DNA of 42,132 bases from Desulfobacula sp. (lineage in GTDB: Bacteria > Desulfobacterota > Desulfobacteria > Desulfobacterales > Desulfobacteraceae). The position numbers were made by a program, and so were the translations under genes. Position 1 is the stretch's first letter. Each line of letters begins with the position of its first letter. The DNA lies in NCBI GenBank assembly GCA_023701135.1, contig JAMPXP010000031.1, positions 1-42,132 on the forward strand. Reading direction: 5' to 3'. The notes beneath the pieces are model-generated. The model was not told the DNA's origin. It worked only from the letters and a program-made list of their open reading frames with translations, and did no database searches. Positions 34,175 through 42,132 of this stretch are shown here, piece by piece.

Positions 34175-35305
34175 ATGTGTCGTTTGTTTGCACTTACCAG
34201 CCATGATCCGGTTTCCCCCATGCTGGCCATCAAAGCCCTGGATGTCATGAAAGAAGGCCATGACGGCTCCGGGGTGGGGCTCCTGCTCCAGGGCCTGGGC
34301 GGGCCCTTTGAAGAAATGAAGGATGCGCCCATCCTCTCGGGTATTTTCACCGAAGAAGGCATCCGGCGTCTGGATCTGTTCATGATGGACCAGGGGTTTC
34401 TGACCAAATACAAGATTTCCCTCAAAACCCCCAAGACCCAGGTGGAAGGCATCCCCAAACGCAACCTCTACCTGATCCGGGCCTATGAACTGCCCGAGGG
34501 CTGGGACCTTCTGGATAAGGAAGAATTAGCCGAAAGGCTCATGATGATCCGGCTGAAAATCCGGGAAATGGGTGAAGAGAAAAAAGATATGATGGTCTTT
34601 TCCTTCTGGCCCGATACCATCATGATCAAGGAAATCGGTGATCCCATGCAATTGGCCGAATATCTGGGCCTGGACAGAAAAGAACTCCACGCCCGCATCA
34701 TCATGGCCCAGGGAAGACAGAACACCAATTACGCCATCAACCTCTATGCCTGCCACCCTTTTTTCATCAAGGGCTATTGCACCATGACCAACGGCGAGAA
34801 CACGGCCTTTACCCCCATTAAGGATTTCCTTTTGTCCCGGGGTTTCCCCGGATATGTGGGGTATGCATCCGACTCGGAAGTCTTTGCCCATATTCTCCAT
34901 TATTCCATGACGGGTCTCGGGCTGGGTATTGATGCCTATAAGCATGTCATCACGCCCCTGCAGGAAGAGGATCTTGAAAAACATCCCGACGCAGGATTTC
35001 TCTCCCACCTGAAAAGAACCTGCCGTCCCCTCATCATTGACGGTCCCAATTGCGTCATCGGCACCCTGCCGGATCATTCCCTTTTCATGGTCCAGGACAG
35101 GAAAAAGCTGAGGCCCGGCGTGGTCGGCGGAAGACCCGGCCTCTTCGGATTTTCTTCGGAAATCTGCGGCCTGGACGCCGTGATCCCGGACCGGGACAAA
35201 ACAAAAGATATTCAACCCATGCACCTTGATACAGCCATTGTCGGCCCTGACCGCCAGGAGGTAAATATATGTCGTCAAACAGAAGCCTTGAACCTTCCGC
35301 TTTAA
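34175..35305 (+). CDS. Glutamate synthase glutaminase-type domain protein (split GltB, part 1)
   Basis: 376 residues of the class II glutamine amidotransferase fold, with Cys2 exposed after removal of Met (MCRLFALTSHDP). This Ntn nucleophile would hydrolyse glutamine to give ammonia. GHDGSGVGLLLQ and the later NYAINLYACHPF and TNGENTAF fit the GATase fold of glutamate synthase. It precedes the FMN/ferredoxin subunit, which overlaps its end by 37 bases. AAAGGAG (34157-34163) is 11 bases upstream of the ATG. Confidence 0.88.
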   Translation: MCRLFALTSHDPVSPMLAIKALDVMKEGHDGSGVGLLLQGLGGPFEEMKDAPILSGIFTEEGIRRLDLFMMDQGFLTKYKISLKTPKTQVEGIPKRNLYLIRAYELPEGWDLLDKEELAERLMMIRLKIREMGEEKKDMMVFSFWPDTIMIKEIGDPMQLAEYLGLDRKELHARIIMAQGRQNTNYAINLYACHPFFIKGYCTMTNGENTAFTPIKDFLLSRGFPGYVGYASDSEVFAHILHYSMTGLGLGIDAYKHVITPLQEEDLEKHPDAGFLSHLKRTCRPLIIDGPNCVIGTLPDHSLFMVQDRKKLRPGVVGGRPGLFGFSSEICGLDAVIPDRDKTKDIQPMHLDTAIVGPDRQEVNICRQTEALNLPL

Positions 35306-36903
35306 GCCTCAATGATCTGCCCTGGCAGATCCGGTACAGCAATGACCGGTGCACCCTCTGCGGGCAATGCACGGCCGTGTGCCCGGTTCAGGCCATTGAA
35401 CTGAAGGTTTTTCAGAAAAGAATCCTTAAAACATCGGTCCAGCCGGAAAAAAAGCATACCGCCGATTATGATTCCTTTTACGGCATCCGCCAGAAAACAC
35501 GGGTGGAAAATGCCTGCATCGGATGCGCCATGTGCGCCATGGTCTGCCCCAATGACGCCATTGCCCCGGTCAAGAATCCCGGGCTGGACCGGCTCAAATT
35601 CCATATCAACCAGAACGGGATCCCCCGGCGGCGGGGCGGCAGGAGGAATTCCTCCCAATCCGTCCTGGACCGGATCAAATTCATCCGGATTTCCATGCTC
35701 ACGGACCCGGCCCTGGATGCCGGACGCCATGAATTCGAGATGAGAACCCTCCTGGGCCGGGTCCTGTCCCCCCGGGAAAATATGAAACGCCTGAAAGAAA
35801 AGGGCTGGATTCCGCCGGTCCGGGAAATCTATCCCCTCATCATCGGCGGCATGTCCTTCGGCGCCCTGTCTCCCACCATGTGGGAAGGCCTCCAGATGGG
35901 AGTGGCGTATCTGAACGAAGAACTTTCCATGCCGGTCCGCATCTGCACCGGAGAGGGCGGATGCCCGCCCCGGCTGCTGCGGTCCAGGTTTTTAAAATAT
36001 GTCATCCTCCAGATCGCCTCCGGCTATTTCGGCTGGGATGAGATTATCCATGCCATCCCCCACATGAAGGAAGATCCCTGCGCCATTGAAATCAAATACG
36101 GCCAGGGGGCCAAGCCCGGCGACGGCGGCCTTCTGATGTGGCATAAGGTCAATAAGCTCATCGCCGCCATCCGCGGGGTTCCCCAGGGCGTCAGCCTGCC
36201 CAGCCCGCCCACCCACCAGACCCAGTATTCCATTGAGGAATCCGTGGCCAAGATGATTTTATCCATGTCCATGGCCTGGGGGTTCCGGGTGCCGGTCTAT
36301 CCGAAAATATCCGCCTCCTCCACCTCCCTTGCCGTGCTCAACAACCTGGCCCGGAACGATTATGCCTCGGGCCTGGCCATTGACGGCGAAGACGGGGGCA
36401 CCGGGGCCGCCTATACCGTGTCCATGGACCACATGGGCCACCCCATTGCCTCCTGTATCCGGGACAATTACCTGAACCTGATCAAAATCGGCAAACAGAA
36501 TGAAATCCCCATCTTTGCCGGGGGCGGCGTGGGCAAGAACGGAAACCTGTCCGCCAATGCCGCAGCCTTGATCATGCTGGGCGCCAGCGGGGTCCAGATC
36601 GGCAAATACGCCATGCAGGCGGCGGCCGGGTGCGTGGGCACCGAAGAAGACCGGTGCAATGTCTGCAACCTGGGCATCTGCCCCAAGGGCATCACCTCCC
36701 AGGACCCGAGGCTATACCGCCGCCTGGACCCCGAGGACGTGGCCCAGAGGATTGTGGATCTGTTTGTGTCCTTTGATACGGAACTTAAAAAAATCGTGGC
36801 GCCCCTGGGCCGTTCCACATCCCTTCCCATCGGGATGTCCGATGCCCTGGGCATTGACGACCTTGCAGCGGCGGAACGCCTCAGTATAAAATATGTGGTA
36901 TAG
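35269..36903 (+). CDS. Glutamate synthase FMN domain with N-terminal ferredoxin (split GltB, part 2)
   Basis: 544 residues. The N-terminus has two [4Fe-4S] motifs (CTLCGQCTAVCP and CIGCAMCAMVCP, residues 28-100). The rest is the FMN-binding glutamate synthase barrel, with IGGMSFGALSPTMWEGL, GEGGCPPRLL, KYGQGAKPGDGG, and IDGEDGGTGAAY. A cysteine cluster CNVCNLGICPKG near 464 matches the 3Fe-4S region of glutamate synthase. It turns 2-oxoglutarate plus ammonia into glutamate with electrons from the ferredoxin. AGGAGG is seven bases before the ATG. Confidence 0.93.
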   Translation: MSSNRSLEPSALSLNDLPWQIRYSNDRCTLCGQCTAVCPVQAIELKVFQKRILKTSVQPEKKHTADYDSFYGIRQKTRVENACIGCAMCAMVCPNDAIAPVKNPGLDRLKFHINQNGIPRRRGGRRNSSQSVLDRIKFIRISMLTDPALDAGRHEFEMRTLLGRVLSPRENMKRLKEKGWIPPVREIYPLIIGGMSFGALSPTMWEGLQMGVAYLNEELSMPVRICTGEGGCPPRLLRSRFLKYVILQIASGYFGWDEIIHAIPHMKEDPCAIEIKYGQGAKPGDGGLLMWHKVNKLIAAIRGVPQGVSLPSPPTHQTQYSIEESVAKMILSMSMAWGFRVPVYPKISASSTSLAVLNNLARNDYASGLAIDGEDGGTGAAYTVSMDHMGHPIASCIRDNYLNLIKIGKQNEIPIFAGGGVGKNGNLSANAAALIMLGASGVQIGKYAMQAAAGCVGTEEDRCNVCNLGICPKGITSQDPRLYRRLDPEDVAQRIVDLFVSFDTELKKIVAPLGRSTSLPIGMSDALGIDDLAAAERLSIKYVV

Positions 36904-36915
36904 GAAGGATCAGCC

Positions 36916-39246
36916 ATGAAAAACCAAGCCTTTATCAAATTATCAGGAAGAAAAGACAATAAGAGAATCCCGTCCAGGGTGCTGGAAGAAATCATCCACC
37001 ACCATATCAAAAACGGACGCAGAAATATTGAAGTGGAAGGCTACGGCCAGCACGGCATCGGCGGACGGCTCTGGGATGCCGGGGCCGATGAAACCCATAT
37101 CCGGATCATCGGCCAGTCCGGCCAGAGGGCCGGGTCCTTCGGCCATTTCGGTACCCGGATCGAAATCATGGGTCCGGCCTCCGATGATGTGGGCTGGCTC
37201 AATGCCGGGGCGGAAATCATTGTTCACGGCAATGCCTCCAACGGCGTCATGAACGGGGCAGCCCAGGGAAAAGTCTATATCGGCGGGTCCATCGGGGCCC
37301 GGGGCATGACCATGACCAAACGGAACCCGAGATTTGAACCCCCCGAACTCTGGGTCCTGGGGTCCTCCGGGGATTATTTCGGTGAATTCATGGCCGGCGG
37401 AATCGCCGTCATCTGTGGTCACAACAAGGACCCCAAGGCATCCGTCCTGGGATACCGGCCCCTGGTGGGCATGGTGGGCGGACGGGTCTTTGCACGGGGA
37501 AATATCGAAGGATTTTCCCAGAAAGACGCCAAACCGATCTCCGTATCCGATGAAGACTGGAATTGGCTCATGACCGGCCTTGAGGTGTTTCTTTCAAAAA
37601 TTCAGAAAAAAGAGCTTTTACCCTCTCTTTCCATCCGCTCAGACTGGCAGCTCATTGAAGCACGGTCTGCCCGTGAAAAAACAGACAGCTCTGAAAAGCC
37701 GTCCATGGCCCGGTTCAGAAACCAGGTCTGGGACAGAGAGCTGGGAAGGGGAGGCCTCATCGGGGATCTTGAAGAAATTGAAAGAGGCTCCATCCCCGTC
37801 ATTACCCGGGGAGATCTGAGACGGTATATCCCGGTCTGGGAACAGGGCCGGTATATGGCCCCCTGCGAGGCAGCCTGCCCCACCGGCATTCCGGTCCAGG
37901 AGCGCTGGAGCATGGTAAGGCAGGACAATGTGGATGAGGCCATTGCCATGGGGCTTCAATACACCCCGTTTCCGGCAACGGTCTGCGGCTGGCTCTGCCC
38001 CAGCCCCTGCATGGCCTCCTGCACCCGGAACCAGAACCATATGTCCCCCATTAATGTGAAGCTCCTGGGCAAAGCCGGGGAAACCGTGAAGCTGCCCAAA
38101 ACAGCCCCCAAAAGCAAGAAAAAGATCGCCGTCATCGGCGCCGGCCCCGGAGGCATCTCTGCGGCCTGGCAATTGACCCTGAAAGGCCATACCGCAACCC
38201 TTTTCGACACAGGGGATACCATTGGCGGGAAAATTTCCTCTGTCATCCCGGGGTCCAGGATACCCAAGGATACCCTGGAAACGGAGCTGAAACGGGTAAA
38301 AGAATTCATCCCGGATATCCGGCTGGGCCAGGCCATGGATAAAAAAGATTTTTTAAAAATAAAATACGATTATGATTTCACCATTGTGGCGGCCGGGGCA
38401 AAAAAGCCGAGAATGCTGCCGGTTCCCGGCATCGAGCATGCCGTGTCTGCCAATGACTTCCTGGAAGCGGCCAAAAAAGACAAGGCCAAACCGGGAAAAC
38501 GCGTGGTCATCATCGGCGCGGGAAACGTGGGGTGCGACGTGGCCACCGAAGCCCACCGCCTGGGAGCTAAGACCATCACCCTCATCGATATCCAGAAACC
38601 CGCGGCATTCGGCAAGGAAAAAGAGGATGCCGAGGCTGTGGGTGCGACTTTCCGGTGGCCCTGCTTTACCAAAGAAATCACAAAGGCGGGAGTGGTCTTA
38701 ACCGACGGAGAGGTTCTGAAAGCCGATACCGTGGTTGTCTCCATCGGGGATGTCCCGGACCTGACTTTCCTGGATGAGTCCATCAAAACCGAGAAAGGCT
38801 TTATCTTTGTGGATGCCTATAACCGGACCTCGGACCCCAGGGTGTTCGCCATCGGTGATGCCGTGGGCCCCGGGCTTATCACCGATGCCATCGGCGCGGG
38901 GCGGAAGGCCGCCATCGTCATCGACCGCATCATTGACGGAAAAAGCCCGGATGGAGATGCGCCCCTGCCCAGGATCGATAAACAGCGGATCAGCCTTGAA
39001 TACTATAACCCCAAGAACCGGGCCGACACCCTGAAAGATTGCGGCAGCGACTGCGCCTCCTGCGGAAAATGCAAGGATTGCGGTATCTGTGTGGCTGTCT
39101 GCCCCGAAGGGGCCATTGAGAGGATTGAAAAAGACAAGCAGGGATTTGAATACCGGGTGGACCCGGATCTGTGCATCGGCTGCGGATTCTGTAAAGGGGC
39201 CTGCCCCTGCGGGATCTGGGATTTAATCCCCAATGCGGCATTATAA
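36916..39246 (+). CDS. GXGXG domain fused to GltD-type oxidoreductase and C-terminal ferredoxin
   Basis: A 776-residue fusion. Residues 1-220 form the GXGXG beta-helix (GYGQHGIGG, IIGQSGQRAG, HGNASNGVMNG), normally the C-terminal part of GltB. Then comes the GltD iron-sulfur entry (CEAACPTGIP, CGWLCPSPCMASC), the FAD site VIGAGPGG near 400, and the NAD(P)H site IIGAGNVG near 532. The end carries a two-cluster ferredoxin (CKDCGICVAVCP and CIGCGFCKGACP). It would pass electrons from NAD(P)H to the FMN subunit. With its two neighbours it makes a complete split glutamate synthase operon. Confidence 0.93.
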   Translation: MKNQAFIKLSGRKDNKRIPSRVLEEIIHHHIKNGRRNIEVEGYGQHGIGGRLWDAGADETHIRIIGQSGQRAGSFGHFGTRIEIMGPASDDVGWLNAGAEIIVHGNASNGVMNGAAQGKVYIGGSIGARGMTMTKRNPRFEPPELWVLGSSGDYFGEFMAGGIAVICGHNKDPKASVLGYRPLVGMVGGRVFARGNIEGFSQKDAKPISVSDEDWNWLMTGLEVFLSKIQKKELLPSLSIRSDWQLIEARSAREKTDSSEKPSMARFRNQVWDRELGRGGLIGDLEEIERGSIPVITRGDLRRYIPVWEQGRYMAPCEAACPTGIPVQERWSMVRQDNVDEAIAMGLQYTPFPATVCGWLCPSPCMASCTRNQNHMSPINVKLLGKAGETVKLPKTAPKSKKKIAVIGAGPGGISAAWQLTLKGHTATLFDTGDTIGGKISSVIPGSRIPKDTLETELKRVKEFIPDIRLGQAMDKKDFLKIKYDYDFTIVAAGAKKPRMLPVPGIEHAVSANDFLEAAKKDKAKPGKRVVIIGAGNVGCDVATEAHRLGAKTITLIDIQKPAAFGKEKEDAEAVGATFRWPCFTKEITKAGVVLTDGEVLKADTVVVSIGDVPDLTFLDESIKTEKGFIFVDAYNRTSDPRVFAIGDAVGPGLITDAIGAGRKAAIVIDRIIDGKSPDGDAPLPRIDKQRISLEYYNPKNRADTLKDCGSDCASCGKCKDCGICVAVCPEGAIERIEKDKQGFEYRVDPDLCIGCGFCKGACPCGIWDLIPNAAL

Positions 39247-39312
39247 ATTTTATGGGATTCTTCATTTTTGTATTGACGCCGGCGCATCATTTCTGTTTAG
39301 GATACAGGTGCC

Positions 39313-40026
39313 ATGGAAAAATTAGACCAGACATATGACGGTTACATCAAGGCATTAACCGATATCAGCCGGGCCATTACCTCGGATCTGTTTATCGAGG
39401 ACCTGCTGAAACTCATCGTCATGGTAACGGCCAAGGTCACCGGCGTTGAAATCTGTTCCCTGTGGATCATCAATGAAGAGGAAAAACCGCCCAAGATCAG
39501 ACTGAAAGCCACCCAGTCCATCTCCCCGGACTATATCAAGGACCGGGCCCTGGATCTCGACGAAGGGGTGGTGGGCTATGTGGCCACCCATAAAACCCCG
39601 CTGATCCTGAAAGATGTGCTGGAATGCGACCGGTTCAAGGAAAAGGACATGGCCCGGAAGCTCGGCCTTGTCTCCATGGTGGGCATTCCCCTCATCGCCA
39701 AGGAAGACAAGGTCATCGGGGTCCTCAACTGCTTTACCGCCTCCCCCCATGATTTTTCGGATACGGAAGTCAATCTCCTGAGGGCCGTGGCCAACCAGTC
39801 CGCCATTGCCATTGTCAATACCGAACTCATGGTCAAAACCCGGGTCATCCAGGAAGAACTAGAGGCCCGCAAAAAAATCGAACAGGCCAAGGAAGTTCTC
39901 ATGCATAACCGGAAAATGACCGGGGATGAGGCCTATGGCTGGATACGCAAAAGAAGTATGGACTCGAGAAAATCCATCCGGGAAGTGGCCGAGGCCGTGA
40001 TCCTGTCCAACGAACTGTTTCAATAG
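39313..40026 (+). CDS. GAF-ANTAR antiterminator-like regulator
   Basis: 237 residues. A GAF domain (about 15-165, SLWIINEEE, GIPLIAKEDKVIGVLNCF) is followed by a C-terminal ANTAR domain: ARKKIEQAKEVLMHNRKMTGDEAYGWIRKRSMDSRKSIREVAEAV. ANTAR proteins bind paired small hairpins in nascent RNA and stop termination, often in nitrogen-related genes (AmiR, NasR). It sits 66 bases after the glutamate synthase operon, which suggests a nitrogen-related role, but I saw no paired hexaloop hairpins in the short leader at 34114-34174. The GAF ligand is unknown. Confidence 0.88.
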   Translation: MEKLDQTYDGYIKALTDISRAITSDLFIEDLLKLIVMVTAKVTGVEICSLWIINEEEKPPKIRLKATQSISPDYIKDRALDLDEGVVGYVATHKTPLILKDVLECDRFKEKDMARKLGLVSMVGIPLIAKEDKVIGVLNCFTASPHDFSDTEVNLLRAVANQSAIAIVNTELMVKTRVIQEELEARKKIEQAKEVLMHNRKMTGDEAYGWIRKRSMDSRKSIREVAEAVILSNELFQ

Positions 40027-40029
40027 CCA

Positions 40030-40048
40030 CAGCCTTTGTTGAAGGCTG
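40030..40048. terminator. Hairpin between convergent genes
   Basis: CAGCCTT-tgttg-AAGGCTG is a perfect 7-bp stem with a 5-base loop in the 28 bases between the convergent regulator and protease genes. It lacks a following T run on either strand, so it may be a weak bidirectional terminator. Confidence 0.45.
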
Positions 40049-40054
40049 CCCCTC

Positions 40055-40753
40055 CTACCAGAACCCCCAATTACCGGACACATACACATAGAGGGCCAGG
40101 GTCAGGTTGGTGACCCCGTGGGCCACCATGCAGGACAAAAGATCCTTTCGGATAATCCAGAGCGCCGACATGAGAAGGCTGTAAGCAATGGCTGCCGGCC
40201 ATTCCGGGGTCGTATGGCCCACGGTAAAGGCCAGGGTGGAAATGCCCACGGCCATGATGCTCCAGGCACCGGGCGCCACCTCCCCCACGCTGTCATGATC
40301 CAGTGTCTGATCCAGCGCAGCCCGGGCGCCCATGCTTTTCCGGTTCACATCCCATTGAAAGGCAGCCCGGAGAATATAACCCCGGATAAAGATTTCCTCA
40401 AACACGGGAACAATCAAAGAGGCGGATAAGAGCCTCAGGACAAAGCCTGTACCGGACCAGGGCTCACCGGAAGGGTCGATAAAAGGCGCCAGCAACAGGC
40501 ACCAGACCAAAAGCCCCAAAAGCCCTGCAAGGACCCCGGCAATCACGGACCCCCCTATGCCTTTCGGCCCGGTCAGGGGGGTATACCATTTCCAGGCCCA
40601 GACCAGAATCAGGGGAACAATGATGATCTTCAGGACATACCCGATTTCATCGGGGATTCTGTCCTGCCCGAAGGCAGCTATCCCCACATAAGCAAAATAC
40701 GGGGCCCCATAGGGCAGCAGCAGGTCCCGGTTAACTATTTTTCCAGGTTTCAT
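40055..40753 (-). CDS. CPBP/CAAX-type intramembrane metalloprotease
   Basis: 232 residues from ATG 40753; a TTG at 40813 would extend it by 20. Several membrane helices (VIAGVLAGLLGLLVWCLLL, LLSASLIVPVFEEIFIRG). Active-site motifs: EEIFIRG (EExxxR) near residue 121, FTVGH, and a final HGVTN. The opening PYGAPYFAYVGI matches the CAAX protease-related subgroup that sometimes occurs with exosortase systems; no exosortase is in the window. It likely cleaves a membrane substrate or acts in bacteriocin/envelope stress functions. Confidence 0.85.
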   Translation of the reverse strand: MKPGKIVNRDLLLPYGAPYFAYVGIAAFGQDRIPDEIGYVLKIIIVPLILVWAWKWYTPLTGPKGIGGSVIAGVLAGLLGLLVWCLLLAPFIDPSGEPWSGTGFVLRLLSASLIVPVFEEIFIRGYILRAAFQWDVNRKSMGARAALDQTLDHDSVGEVAPGAWSIMAVGISTLAFTVGHTTPEWPAAIAYSLLMSALWIIRKDLLSCMVAHGVTNLTLALYVYVSGNWGFW

Positions 40754-40819
40754 TTCTTTTTTCCAGGTTATCTTTTCCGAAACCTCATACCAGAAATCCG
40801 GCCCCGGCCACAACAGAAA

Positions 40820-40948
40820 TTATTTTGATTCGCCGCTTTTCATTTGTTTTGGATTTTCAAATAAAAATGGATAGTCGCAATCTTTGCTTTCAGGTTTATC
40901 CAAAAGCCGCTGAAAAAACCATGGGGGCAAATGGTTTTTATTGCCCAA
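40820..40948 (-). CDS. Possible small protein (42 aa) before the CAAX-type protease gene
   Basis: An open frame from TTG 40948 to TAA 40820 with protein-like composition (NKNHLPPWFFQRLLDKPES, then DYPFLFENPKQ). There is no ribosome-binding site and the start codon is weak, so it may be a truncated gene end. It is on the same strand as the protease, 66 bases before its ATG. Confidence 0.25.
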   Translation of the reverse strand: MGNKNHLPPWFFQRLLDKPESKDCDYPFLFENPKQMKSGESK

Positions 40949-41044
40949 AAATTATATACATAGTCCACATTTAACGCAGGACTCACTGGTCTGGCGCGGC
41001 TCCACTAATAATAGGCCCACGTGAAGCGGATTGTTGGACCCTCA

Positions 41045-41941
41045 TTATACTTTATAAATTTCGTTTGGACTCCCACACAATAAACAAACATTGCTCTTGC
41101 TCAAAACATTTCCCTTACAGTATTTACAGGATTTTCGAACTATCGGTATTGAATTTCCGCAAATGATGCATGAGAGCGATCCCGAATTAGGTTTAAGGTA
41201 TGCAACTTTAAATTTTTCAATACAATCGCATGCAGGGCAGATGTAAGCTCTCTGCTTTTTATTATACCCAAAATATTTTTTTATCTCACTCGGCGATAAG
41301 AAAGAAGAAACCTTTAAGAGTTCCCAAGAATAATAACAATTAATATGGTCGGATGAATAAACGATTGTCTCATAATTGTTAGACAAATAATTCCTGCGCT
41401 GCTCAACCCACCCAGTAGATTGGATTAAAAGCGTATACGTATTTAAAATGTCTTTCAAAATATTATCAGGAATCAAAACTACACCACTTTTAGCTGTATG
41501 AGTGAGTTTATTTCGATCCCGTCTTATTCGATCGAACAAACTAATAAATGCTTCAGGAAGCCTCTCTTCACAAACAGTATTTGCGACTTTTACTAGATCT
41601 TGAGCATCAACAGTTCGGTATTCCGAGAAGGATATATCATTCGCTGAACAACCACTGGGCCATTTATTTGGAGATTGAGATATTAATAGATAAGGACTGA
41701 CTTCGCAGATTAGGCCTTTTATAAGGAACTCACAAGCTTGGTGAAGCAAGGTCACAGCTGTCGCTAATGGCTCTTGAGCTGCCTCCCAATATTCTGAAGT
41801 AGCACTACCATCGCTATCCCACGCTTGAACTTTCGATTCATCGAGATGCCATAAAAGCCTAAGCACTCTTGAAAAAGATAAATTCAGGTAACTAAGGCCT
41901 GAAAGCTTGAAATCTAATGACGTGGGAAGATCAATGATCAT
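41045..41941 (-). CDS. HEPN-like protein with C-terminal zinc ribbons
   Basis: 298-residue protein of no named family. Residues 1-180 are helical. They contain R143-N-K-L-T-H148, the R-x4-6-H signature of HEPN domains, many of which are RNases in defence or toxin systems. A helix before it (ATAVTLLHQACEFLIKGLI, from about 60) fits the first HEPN helix. The last 75 residues hold CPAC, CIIC, CKYC and CLLC pairs, i.e. two zinc ribbons. There is no good ribosome site (GAGGTGG is 15 bases away). It is AT-rich and stands alone, unlike its neighbours to the left. Confidence 0.65.
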   Translation of the reverse strand: MIIDLPTSLDFKLSGLSYLNLSFSRVLRLLWHLDESKVQAWDSDGSATSEYWEAAQEPLATAVTLLHQACEFLIKGLICEVSPYLLISQSPNKWPSGCSANDISFSEYRTVDAQDLVKVANTVCEERLPEAFISLFDRIRRDRNKLTHTAKSGVVLIPDNILKDILNTYTLLIQSTGWVEQRRNYLSNNYETIVYSSDHINCYYSWELLKVSSFLSPSEIKKYFGYNKKQRAYICPACDCIEKFKVAYLKPNSGSLSCIICGNSIPIVRKSCKYCKGNVLSKSNVCLLCGSPNEIYKV

Positions 41942-42120
41942 ATTAATCTATTGTGTCCACCTCTGTAAATAAATGGAAAACTTTCAATAGTGTAAAAATC
42001 TTTCTGTAAATTCATTTTTCAAAAGAACCCGGAAGATTGAGATACCGGGGTTGAAAAAGCTGGGTCAAAACTTAAAATTCCTTTTTTGTTCAACGCCAAT
42101 CAAACAGAAAGGAAAAAGAA

Positions 42121-42132
42121 ATGACCCAGCAA
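42121..42132 (+). CDS. First codons of a gene continuing beyond the window
   Basis: ATG at 42121, preceded by AAAGGA, starts M-T-Q-Q and runs off the right edge. The good ribosome-binding site supports a real start; the product cannot be named. Confidence 0.45.

Noticed and set aside
39270-39300. TTGACG...TAGGAT promoter before the GAF-ANTAR gene
   Set aside because: The spacer is 19 bases and the -10 match is poor; not strong enough to list.

Overview
The window looks like a chromosomal stretch of a sulfate-reducing Desulfobacterota bacterium, probably Desulfobacteraceae-like. This is inferred from a Tat-exported periplasmic [NiFe] hydrogenase, a split ferredoxin-type glutamate synthase, a chemoreceptor with a c-type haem motif, and the mix of AT-rich accessory DNA with moderately GC-rich core DNA. 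No rRNA or complete tRNA is present to fix the taxon.

Region 1 (about 1-9.7 kb) is AT-rich accessory DNA. It holds a caspase-like protease gene that appears to be a single integron gene cassette with a recognisable attC, a small winged-helix-like protein, an Mrr-type endonuclease with an internal 37-residue triple repeat and zinc ribbons, a 56-residue ribbon-helix-helix-like protein, and a leftward set made of a zinc-ribbon protein, an SF3-like helicase and a small Cys-rich protein. Clusters of TGTAA/TTACA motifs and palindromes flank the helicase gene, as around a plasmid or phage replication module.

Region 2 (9.75-17.6 kb) is a tightly packed leftward three-gene operon of higher GC: SNF2-type ATPase, type III modification methylase and type III restriction subunit. 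At 17951-17999 lies a 3' fragment of a tRNA-Glu gene (anticodon loop to CCA), which I read as the right attachment site of the accessory island.

Region 3 (18.0-30.2 kb) is a signal-transduction and energy block. It has a CheX-REC protein (rightward) and a leftward series: [NiFe] hydrogenase large and small subunits, two chemoreceptors (one with CxxCH), CheA with a second CheW-like domain and REC, CheW, CheB and CheR. The hydrogenase large subunit stops exactly at the last metal-site histidine, so it has no removable C-terminal peptide. A second, decayed copy of the att-adjacent sequence, ending in the same ten tRNA bases, lies at 30439-30518, just outside this block.

Region 4 (30.6-40.8 kb) looks like core genome: a PilZ-like protein, two exported or anchored proteins of unknown role (one DUF3047-like), a NifX/NifB-type metal-cofactor protein, a small acyltransferase, a three-gene split glutamate synthase with ferredoxin domains, a GAF-ANTAR antiterminator-like regulator and a CPBP/CAAX-type membrane protease. 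The right edge (41.0-42.1 kb) turns AT-rich again, with a HEPN-like zinc-ribbon protein and the first four codons of another gene.

The most unusual points are the integron-cassette caspase, the repeat-flanked helicase module, the tRNA-derived boundaries, and the co-directional arrangement of an extension-less hydrogenase with a haem-containing chemoreceptor and a full che set.
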